Below the pieces are notes generated by a model. It ran no database searches. It saw only the letters and a list, made by a program, of their open reading frames with translations, and had not been told where the DNA came from. Shown piece by piece: positions 6,537 through 10,204 of a DNA stretch of 10,204 bases. Source of the DNA: Pseudomonadota bacterium (lineage in GTDB: Bacteria > Desulfobacterota > Syntrophia > Syntrophales > JADFWA01); assembly GCA_015222855.1 (NCBI GenBank), contig JADFWA010000182.1:1-10204 (forward strand), read 5' to 3'. Position 1 is the stretch's first letter; each line of letters opens with the position of its first letter. The position numbers were made by a program, and so were the translations under genes.

Positions 6537-6832
6537 AATAAAATACCTCCTTGTCTCAGTTTTGGCACGCTATTTGCGCCCCTTTCATCTTCCATATAAT
6601 ATTTTCTATAAAAGTCAAGAATTTTCTTTTCTGGCACATTCCTTGCTTTTCCATCCTTGCTGTAATTTTTTTCCTGTTTTGCGACTTCAAATGAGGTCGA
6701 TTTGTGTAGTTTTTCTTCAACCGGTTGCGGCCGGAAAAAAATATAATTAATAGAGCAAGGCGATTCCTTCTTTTTTCGTTCGGAGTGTAGAAATTCCGCT
6801 TTGTGCTCCATGCTATTTGATAGATGGAGCAA
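6515..6832 (-). CDS. Doubtful 105-codon ORF in the late leader
   Basis: An open frame from TTG 6832 (or ATG 6811, residue 8) that ends 22 bases inside the next gene. It is Lys/Glu-rich with no recognisable domain. Against it: neither start has a good ribosome site, its C-terminus reads through the next gene's strong Shine-Dalgarno, and its 5' end lies in inverted and direct repeats (6753-6841). For it: the length, and charged composition in the middle part (about PEKKILDFYRKYYMEDE). I list it because a compact genome rarely leaves 450 bases unused, but a non-coding leader is at least as likely. Confidence 0.3.
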   Translation of the reverse strand: MLHLSNSMEHKAEFLHSERKKKESPCSINYIFFRPQPVEEKLHKSTSFEVAKQEKNYSKDGKARNVPEKKILDFYRKYYMEDERGANSVPKLRQGGILLWQKLGL

Positions 6833-6841
6833 AGCGATTCC
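6753..6841. promoter_or_regulatory. Three copies of a GAGCAARGCGATTCC element, one inverted
   Basis: GAGCAAGGCGATTCC at 6753-6767 and GAGCAAAGCGATTCC at 6827-6841 differ by one base. A third copy, inverted and with a 2-base insertion, lies between them (6795-6809 on the plus strand). The inverted copy and the right copy form a strong hairpin: CGCTTTGTGCTCCAT at 6797-6811 pairs with ATGGAGCAAAGCG at 6824-6836. The position upstream of the first late gene suggests operator sites for a regulator of late transcription, or a structured leader. Confidence 0.55.
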
Positions 6842-6876
6842 GTCTTATCCCTAATATATGATTAATCTTTATCATT

Positions 6877-7049
6877 ATCTGCAGTCGGATTGCAGATCGG
6901 TTCAGATGTCGACGTTTCGGGGATCCGGCTAGGCCGAAAGATTTTTGCAAATTGCAAAAGAGGGGGTTAAGGGGGAAACTTCCCCCTTGGAAAAGCTCCC
7001 ACAGACTTGATTACGATATTGTAATTCAGTATTGTAATCCGGATTACAA
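6877..7049. promoter_or_regulatory. Palindrome-rich control region between the early and late operons
   Basis: This 173-bp stretch holds six inverted repeats one after another. (1) ATCTGCA/TGCAGAT, 6877-6883 and 6891-6897. (2) TTTCGG/CCGAAA, 6915-6938. (3) TTTTGCAA-A-TTGCAAAA, 6943-6959. (4) AAGGGGGAA/TTCCCCCTT, 6969-6988. (5) ATTAC/GTAAT, 7010-7025. (6) The perfect 18-base palindrome TTGTAATCCGGATTACAA, 7032-7049. Repeats 5 and 6 share the GTAAT half-site and may bind the same protein. The region follows the early terminator and precedes the late genes, so it probably carries the late promoter and its operators. I could not place a convincing sigma70 promoter. An origin of replication is an alternative. 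Confidence 0.65.
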
Positions 7050-7084
7050 AAAAAGGCCGGCCAGGATTTCTCCCGACCGGCCTT
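7048..7084 (-). terminator. Rho-independent terminator of the early operon
   Basis: On the minus strand AAGGCCGG (7077-7084) pairs perfectly with CCGGCCTT (7053-7060) across a 16-base loop, and the right arm runs into seven T residues (7048-7054). It begins 24 bases after the stop of the gene at 7109-7468. This is a typical intrinsic terminator and separates the early from the late operon. Confidence 0.88.
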
Positions 7085-7108
7085 GATCTCAAAAAGCTAT
7101 CTTCGATC

Positions 7109-7468
7109 TTATTCAAATAGGAATTTATCCGCCTTTCCGTTTCGTCCATACATTTCTTTCAATCCTTTCGAGCAACGCTTACAAACAACTTGCAGTCTCC
7201 CGATTTCGTCCCACCAGGTATATTGTTTTCCGTAAAACTCCGTTCCGCACACACTACATTTAAAGGCGGTTCCTCTCTTGATCTCCTTGCCAGGAAGACG
7301 GTTTTCTCCCACCTCAATAGGTTTCTCTTCAACACAGGCTAAAAGCCGCCTTACAATGAAGCCTATCGGTCTGTCAAACTCCACACCATACACTCTTTTC
7401 ACATATGATAGCACAATCTCAAATGCCTCAATAAGCTCCTTTTCCCTTTCGGTATCCGGCTTTGCCAT
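7109..7468 (-). CDS. Zinc-ribbon protein, last gene of early operon
   Basis: A 119-residue protein with ATG at 7468 and GGGAGG 8 bases upstream. The N-terminal half is helical and charged (ELIEAFEIVLSYVKRVYGVE). The C-terminal half carries two knuckles, Cys71-X2-Cys74 in KCSVCGTEFYG and Cys96-X2-Cys99 in VVCKRCSKG, 21 residues apart. This is a zinc-ribbon layout. Similar ribbons bind nucleic acid or protein partners, often in transcriptional regulation. No enzymatic motif is visible. It follows the other Cys-rich early genes and sits directly before the terminator. Confidence 0.8.
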   Translation of the reverse strand: MAKPDTEREKELIEAFEIVLSYVKRVYGVEFDRPIGFIVRRLLACVEEKPIEVGENRLPGKEIKRGTAFKCSVCGTEFYGKQYTWWDEIGRLQVVCKRCSKGLKEMYGRNGKADKFLFE

Positions 7469-7487
7469 TACTGATTCCTCCCTTCCG

Positions 7488-7742
7488 TTAACCCCACACC
7501 TCTCTATTTAACTTCTCTTCGGTTTCCCCCTGCATCGTCCTCATCAGGGCAAACATTGCGTCCATCCTAACGGTACTACTCACGATACAAGCCCTTGCAA
7601 CTCTAAGGGCTTCCTTGTTTGCGCAATAGGCGCACATCGGCGTTTTGCCGATATCATGCTGACAGGTGCAACCGCTTTCCCGCCCATTACGCTCAATAGC
7701 CTCATCAATCATTGAGATTATTACTTTTTTACAGTCTGTCAT
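7488..7742 (-). CDS. Small Cys-rich putative zinc-binding protein
   Basis: I choose ATG 7742 (84 residues, MTDCKKVIISMIDEAIE). It overlaps the upstream stop as ATGA and has AAGGGG 8 bases upstream. An ATG at 7778 in the same frame would overlap the neighbour by 40 bases. The centre reads GCTCQHDIGKTPMCAYCANK, so Cys-X-Cys, a His and Cys-X2-Cys could form one zinc site. The flanks are helical, and the C-terminus has Met-rich MDAMFALMRTM. No known family comes to mind. It is probably a small regulatory or host-interaction protein. Confidence 0.72.
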   Translation of the reverse strand: MTDCKKVIISMIDEAIERNGRESGCTCQHDIGKTPMCAYCANKEALRVARACIVSSTVRMDAMFALMRTMQGETEEKLNREVWG

Positions 7743-7990
7743 ATCCCGATCCCCTTCTTGTTTAATTCTGCCGTCCATAGTTCTTTCATTTCGTCGCTAC
7801 AATGTGACATAGCATCTTTCCAGCCCGGACACCTTCCCGTTTTCATGTAGAACTTCATCTGATAAAAGATGGAACCTTTGTCGTGAGGAAGCTCTTTGTC
7901 ATGGAACCTCGCACATTCTTGACACGCCCCTTTTACCGGAGGCAACAAAACAAACCTTCCCGTTCTTGCACTGTTCTTATTCCTCTTCAT
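7739..7990 (-). CDS. Conserved small phage protein with Cys/His motif
   Basis: An 83-residue protein with ATG at 7990 and AAGGGG 7 bases upstream. It contains GACQECARFHDKELPHDKGS, then FYQMKFYMKTGRCPGW and DAMSHCSDEMKELW. The ordered set C-X2-C-A, H, PHD, YQ, GR-x-P-x-W, DAM-x-HC is one I recall from many phage and prophage hypothetical proteins. The Cys and His residues (two Cys near the start, Cys64 after a His) suggest a bound zinc. Function is unknown. It is translationally coupled to the next Cys-rich gene. Confidence 0.8.
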   Translation of the reverse strand: MKRNKNSARTGRFVLLPPVKGACQECARFHDKELPHDKGSIFYQMKFYMKTGRCPGWKDAMSHCSDEMKELWTAELNKKGIGI

Positions 7991-8010
7991 TGTTATTCCC
8001 CTTCAAGAAA

Positions 8011-8193
8011 CTATATAATATCCCTATAAATAATTCCGTTTGCCGCAATAACTATTTCACCCTCATCATAAAAGGCCCCCCAAAACTCAGGGGAATTGAT
8101 TAAACCTCTTCCTTTCTTATTAAACTCATATTCATCTATAAATTTTACAACTTTCTCTGAATCTTCGTTTTCGTGTATTGCTACAGTTGTCAT
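8011..8193 (-). CDS. 60-residue acidic protein of unknown function
   Basis: The ATG at 8193 has a strong GGGGAGGG about 7 bases upstream, directly behind the parS-like site. The protein is acidic and likely a small alpha/beta fold: TTVAIHENEDSEKVVKFIDE, then FWGAFYDEGEIVIAANGIIY. No family recognised. It is the first gene after the 458-bp gap, so a protein bound at the parS site could control it. Confidence 0.7.
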   Translation of the reverse strand: MTTVAIHENEDSEKVVKFIDEYEFNKKGRGLINSPEFWGAFYDEGEIVIAANGIIYRDII

Positions 8194-8213
8194 GGTTTTT
8201 CCCTCCCCTTTTT

Positions 8214-8229
8214 TGTTTCACGTGGAACG
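8214..8229. promoter_or_regulatory. parS-like ParB-binding site
   Basis: TGTTTCACGTGGAACG differs by one base (final G instead of A) from TGTTTCACGTGGAACA, a form of the bacterial parS consensus TGTTNCACGTGNAACA. The left half-site is perfect and the right has one change. It lies 20 bases upstream of the start codon at 8193, just before the ribosome site, and about 570 bases downstream of the parB-like gene. It could be a partition or nucleation site, an operator, or both. I found no second site of this quality in the window. Confidence 0.78.
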
Positions 8230-8651
8230 TTATTAATAATAAAAACAAACTCTTATCCTTATTTAAAGCAATACCCGTGCCATGTCTTCACAAATCCGCA
8301 ACATTTTAACTATCCGGCATTGTTACGCATTGTTTTTATCCGGCACCGACGCCTAACCCCCAAAATCCGCTTTAAAATCCCCGCACCATTCGCGGCGGAA
8401 AAGCATTGTTCCGAGCTGGTTATTTTTGCCCCCCCTTTCCCTCGCTGTGGGTTTGCTTCGTCGCGGGTGGTTGCGGTCGTGTTGTGTTATATGGTTGTGT
8501 CCGAATTGGTAGGGTTTTGGTGTGGAAGTACAGTGGCAAACATCGGAATCAGGCCGCTTTGCGCTACCTTGAGTTGGTTGCTGGACGGCCTCTGGTCAAA
8601 GCCGTCCAGCCGGGGGTTCCGCCCTATGGCGGTCGGGAATACTTGATCAGG
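8230..8651. other. 422-bp stretch without a convincing gene
   Basis: No frame on either strand has a start, ribosome site and protein-like content. One minus frame (about 8624 to 8353) is open for some 90 codons but has no start until near its end. Visible structure: hairpins at 8580-8632; a C-rich, G-poor tract on the minus strand (8461-8520, 25 C and 6 G in 60 bases); and short direct repeats at its left end. TATCCGGCA occurs at 8311 and 8337, and GCATTGTT at 8317, 8327 and 8403. It may encode a structured RNA or contain a Rho site, packaging site or partition locus extending from parS. Confidence 0.6.
8580..8632. repeat. Two adjacent GC-rich hairpins
   Basis: GCTGGACGGC (8580-8589) pairs perfectly with GCCGTCCAGC (8601-8610) over an 11-base loop. 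Nine bases later CCGCC (8619-8623) pairs with GGCGG (8628-8632) over a CTAT loop. No T-run follows in either direction, so these are not typical intrinsic terminators. They lie just downstream of the 48-residue gene and could cap the parB mRNA or be part of a structured RNA. Confidence 0.7.
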
Positions 8652-8798
8652 TTAGGCCGGGATACCTGTCGTGTCGGGCTCTATCTTCTTTTCAAGGGTT
8701 ACGGTTAGCTTATCCTCGGTTTTTTCTTCCCGCACCTTCTCCCAGCCAAAACCCCTGGTCAAGTTCACTAAACGCTCTATTTCTAAATGTATCTTCAT
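8652..8798 (-). CDS. 48-residue protein coupled to ParB
   Basis: The ATG at 8798 overlaps the ParB stop as ATGA, and the frame runs to TAA at 8652. The peptide starts MKIHLEIERLVNLTRGFGWE and continues with strand-like KLTVTLEKKIEPD. A beta-alpha-beta-type mini-fold with an RGFGWE core is suggested. I recall similar tiny phage proteins with 'ERLVNL-RGFGWE' but no function. The tight coupling suggests it acts with ParB or is made in fixed ratio to it. Confidence 0.75.
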   Translation of the reverse strand: MKIHLEIERLVNLTRGFGWEKVREEKTEDKLTVTLEKKIEPDTTGIPA

Positions 8799-9622
8799 TT
8801 TTTCCGTTTCTCCATTTCTGCGATAACTTTAATAACGTTTTCTACGCAATCCGGGCAGGCTCGAATAACTGACTCGTTCCCGATCTCCATCGGGTCTTGA
8901 CATATATCACATGCGACGTAATAAGGCTTGGTTTTCATTGGGGAGGTAAGGGGGAGTTCTCTTTGGGTACCTTTTTCCTCCCTTCGCTTCGTGTCTTGAT
9001 AATCTTTTCTCCATTGCCTTACGATCTCTTGCGTTGCCCCGTGATCGATGCAGAATTCAAGATAATATGTGATTGCCGTCATGTCTCCCATCATCCAAAG
9101 CTCTTCGGCAACTGTTTGTGATATCTTTTTTTCGTGTACCGCCTCTTTGAGACATGGAGGCATTTTTACCATCTCCACTCGCCGCCTTACAACCCCTGCG
9201 CTTTTCCCAATCCGCTTCCCAATTTCCTCAAATGATAACCCGTGGTTTTCATGAAGATTATGGTATATGTTGGCCTCTTCAATCGGCGTTAAGTTTTCGC
9301 GGGCAAGGTTTTCTGATGCCCTGGCAAAGGCGACCTGCGTTTTATTGCCCTCGAATATGGTGCAGGGAATTTCGTCCCAACCCAACAAGGTCATCGCGGC
9401 AAAGCGTCTGTCTCCAGCGACAACTTCATAACGTCCCTTGTTTTCGACAACAAGGATTGCTTGAAGTAAACCATTTTCCCTGATATTTTCCGCAAGTTCC
9501 TTTATTCCGGACTTGGGAATATCAAGTCGATCAACCGTTGATGGTCGATCGATCTTAGCCCGTTTAATTTGCAGTACTTTACTTTTTCCCGCTAATTTCT
9601 TTTTTCCAGGTTCTTTCCGCAT
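8795..9622 (-). CDS. ParB/Spo0J-family protein with C-terminal zinc ribbon
   Basis: This 275-residue protein has the ParB N-terminal nucleotide-binding domain: IKELAENIRENGLLQAILV (40-58), GDRRFAA (70-76, the GxRRxxA box that binds CTP in this family) and ENLARENLTPIEEA (104-117). A central HTH domain follows (129-155, LSFEEIGKRIGKSAGVVRRR then MVKMPP). Instead of the usual C-terminal dimerisation domain it ends in Cys238-X2-Cys241 and Cys256-X2-Cys259, a zinc ribbon. The ATG at 9622 overlaps the AbrB-like gene by 44 bases, with GGAG 12 bases upstream. ParB proteins bind parS and slide or spread on DNA; a parS-like site lies downstream. No ParA is present, so partition by itself is not assured. 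A regulatory or DNA-coating role, or use of the host ParA, is possible. Confidence 0.9.
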   Translation of the reverse strand: MRKEPGKKKLAGKSKVLQIKRAKIDRPSTVDRLDIPKSGIKELAENIRENGLLQAILVVENKGRYEVVAGDRRFAAMTLLGWDEIPCTIFEGNKTQVAFARASENLARENLTPIEEANIYHNLHENHGLSFEEIGKRIGKSAGVVRRRVEMVKMPPCLKEAVHEKKISQTVAEELWMMGDMTAITYYLEFCIDHGATQEIVRQWRKDYQDTKRREEKGTQRELPLTSPMKTKPYYVACDICQDPMEIGNESVIRACPDCVENVIKVIAEMEKRKK

Positions 9623-9821
9623 TTAGTTCTTTATCTCCGTGGAAGGTGACTTGCGATGGTATTAGCGGGTTCGCCCTCTCTATGATCAAAACATCCTGTT
9701 CGTGCATCGTGACCATAACGAACTCTTCACTTTCCCAACCTTTTGTTTTGATCATTTCCCGCGGGAGCGTGACCTTGAATGTCCCCGCGTGTTGTATTAA
9801 CTTCACTATTTTAGTTTTCAT
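9579..9821 (-). CDS. AbrB/SpoVT-like DNA-binding protein
   Basis: An 80-residue protein. Residues ~10-48 (GTFKVTLPREMIKTKGWESE then FVMVTMHEQDVLIIER) match the swapped-hairpin AbrB fold: strand, 'LPREM' turn-helix, Gly-Trp, strand, strand. Such proteins are dimeric DNA-binding regulators or antitoxins. No toxin gene is adjacent, so a transcriptional regulator or ParB-linked factor is more likely. ATG at 9821 lies only about 6 bases after the -10 of the promoter at 9828-9856, so the mRNA may be leaderless. The promoter contains an inverted repeat that this protein could use for autoregulation (inference). The gene overlaps parB by 44 bases. Confidence 0.82.
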   Translation of the reverse strand: MKTKIVKLIQHAGTFKVTLPREMIKTKGWESEEFVMVTMHEQDVLIIERANPLIPSQVTFHGDKELNAERTWKKEISGKK

Positions 9822-9827
9822 ACTCGT

Positions 9828-9856
9828 TCCATATTAAAACCAATTCGGTTTGTCAA
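9828..9856 (-). promoter_or_regulatory. Early promoter with internal operator-like repeat
   Basis: On the minus strand TTGACA (9851-9856) and TATGGA (9828-9833) are separated by 17 bases, good sigma70 spacing with a perfect -35. The spacer contains AAACC-GAATT-GGTTT (9837-9851), an inverted repeat placed where a bound repressor would block polymerase. The predicted start falls close to the ATG at 9821. Confidence 0.62.
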
Positions 9857-9980
9857 GCACTTTTTTTTATATGATCGCTTTTTTCATCCACATGGTGGTG
9901 CCTGCCCAACCATATGGTATACCCTGGCGATCTATATTTGTGTTATACCTTGTATTTCCGTAAAAAAGGGTATTTTTCCG

Positions 9981-10017
9981 CTTATTTCCGCTTAAATAGA
10001 TAAAGTGCGGAAATAAG
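9981..10017. repeat. 11-bp perfect inverted repeat
   Basis: CTTATTTCCGC (9981-9991) is matched by GCGGAAATAAG (10007-10017) with a 15-base AT-rich spacer. A further TTTCCGCTTA copy overlaps the left arm, giving a short direct repeat (CCGCTTATTTCCGCTTA). It could be a hairpin in single-stranded DNA or a two-site protein target near the iterons. Confidence 0.8.
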
Positions 10018-10059
10018 TAGTTTATCCGGAATTTTATGCCTTTTTCTTCCTTTTAACCG

Positions 10060-10147
10060 GTTTTTATCTACCTTTCAAATTGTTTTTATCTACCTTTCAA
10101 TTGGTTTTTATCTTCCCTATAAATGGTTTTTATCTTCCCTATAAATT
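10060..10147. repeat. Four head-to-tail 22-bp iterons
   Basis: Four consecutive 22-base units start at 10060, 10082, 10104 and 10126, all beginning GTTTTTATCT. Units 1 and 2 agree at 20 of 22 positions, units 3 and 4 at 21 of 22, and the two pairs at about 17. A degenerate unit in the same phase (10038-10059) matches unit 3 at 15 of 22. Spacing of 22 bases puts every copy on the same face of the helix, as in iteron origins that bind a replication initiator. Confidence 0.85.
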
Positions 10148-10178
10148 GGAGCTCACTCACCAAAGAGGCCTGGGGTTA

Positions 10179-10204
10179 GAATCTATTAGGAACGACATAG
10201 ATTC
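10179..10204. repeat. 8-bp inverted repeat at the right edge
   Basis: GAATCTAT (10179-10186) and ATAGATTC (10197-10204) are perfect inverted repeats around a 10-base centre. The repeat ends exactly at the window edge. It may be a protein site or chance; if the molecule is circular it lies inside the last codons of the left-edge gene. Confidence 0.5.

Larger units (their letters stand above)
9857..10204. other. 348-bp gene-free, AT-rich candidate origin region
   Basis: No gene is visible on either strand. The stretch contains overlapping palindromes ACCATATGGT (9909-9918) and GGTATACC (9916-9923), an 11-bp inverted repeat (9981-10017), four iterons (10060-10147) and a terminal inverted repeat (10179-10204), with several AT-rich runs. 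This combination is typical of replication origins of plasmids and small phages. No replication initiator gene is recognisable in the window to pair with it. Confidence 0.55.

Noticed and set aside
6585..6625. TTGACT followed by TATTAT/TATATG on the minus strand as a possible late promoter
   Set aside because: The spacing is about 11-14 bases, too short for a sigma70 promoter. I could not place the late promoter.
6915..6946. Hairpin CGGCTAGGCCG followed by a T-run as a plus-strand terminator
   Set aside because: The stem is short, the T-run is separated from it, and no plus-strand gene needs ending. It is better read as part of the palindrome cluster.
6967..7149. 60-codon minus-strand frame
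   Set aside because: It reads through the strong terminator (7048-7084) and two palindromes and overlaps the 3' end of the zinc-ribbon gene. It is most likely non-coding.
8173..8708. Two overlapping plus-strand open frames (157 and 100 codons)
   Set aside because: They run across the minus-strand 48-residue gene, the hairpins and the C-rich tract. Neither has a ribosome site, and the products look like translated non-coding sequence. No other plus-strand gene exists in the window.
1..10204. tRNA, rRNA, CRISPR arrays, insertion sequences, terminal inverted repeats
   Set aside because: I looked for cloverleaf arms, regular short repeats with unique spacers, transposase genes and matching ends, and found none. 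The only regular repeats are the coding 120-bp units and the 22-bp iterons, which are contiguous and lack spacers.

Overview
The window reads as most or all of the genome of a small bacterial DNA virus, or a provirus/plasmid-like form of one. Every convincing gene lies on the minus strand, the genes are tightly packed, and many overlap by 4 bases (ATGA, GTGA, TTGA). Most have good Shine-Dalgarno sequences (GGAGG, AGGGG), which indicates a bacterial host. I cannot name the host. The best-supported identity comes from the 356-residue protein at 4628-5698. By remembered family resemblance it looks like a double-jelly-roll major capsid protein of the kind found in ~10 kb tailless viruses related to the PM2 and FLiP groups. 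No tail, terminase, portal or HK97-type capsid gene is present.

Layout, in the direction of transcription (right to left). (1) 9838-10204 has no gene. It holds four in-phase 22-bp iterons, an 11-bp inverted repeat and a sigma70-like promoter, and is a candidate replication origin and control region. (2) The early operon, 9821 to 7109, encodes an AbrB-like protein, a ParB-like protein with a C-terminal zinc ribbon, a 48-residue protein coupled to ParB, then a 458-bp non-coding stretch. That stretch ends in a near-perfect parS site just upstream of the next gene. Four small proteins follow, three of them Cys-rich. A strong intrinsic terminator at 7048-7084 closes the operon. (3) 6540-7050 is a control region packed with palindromes. 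(4) The late operon, 6536 to beyond position 1, encodes a 140-residue protein, a 41-residue membrane peptide with a non-standard start, an 87-residue protein, the capsid protein, two small beta-rich virion proteins, a five-repeat beta-propeller, a 66-residue protein and another virion protein. It continues with a proline-linker/lectin-like spike, a small membrane protein, a PD-(D/E)XK-like protein lacking its lysine, and a gene that runs off the left edge.

Inferred division of labour: the right-hand operon handles maintenance and regulation (AbrB, ParB with parS, iterons), and the left-hand operon builds the virion and its receptor-binding spikes. I see no packaging ATPase, replication initiator, integrase, ParA or recognisable lysin. 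Joining the right end to the left end keeps the left-edge gene open for 15 more codons and then stops it just before the iterons. This is compatible with, but does not prove, a complete circular genome of 10,204 bp.
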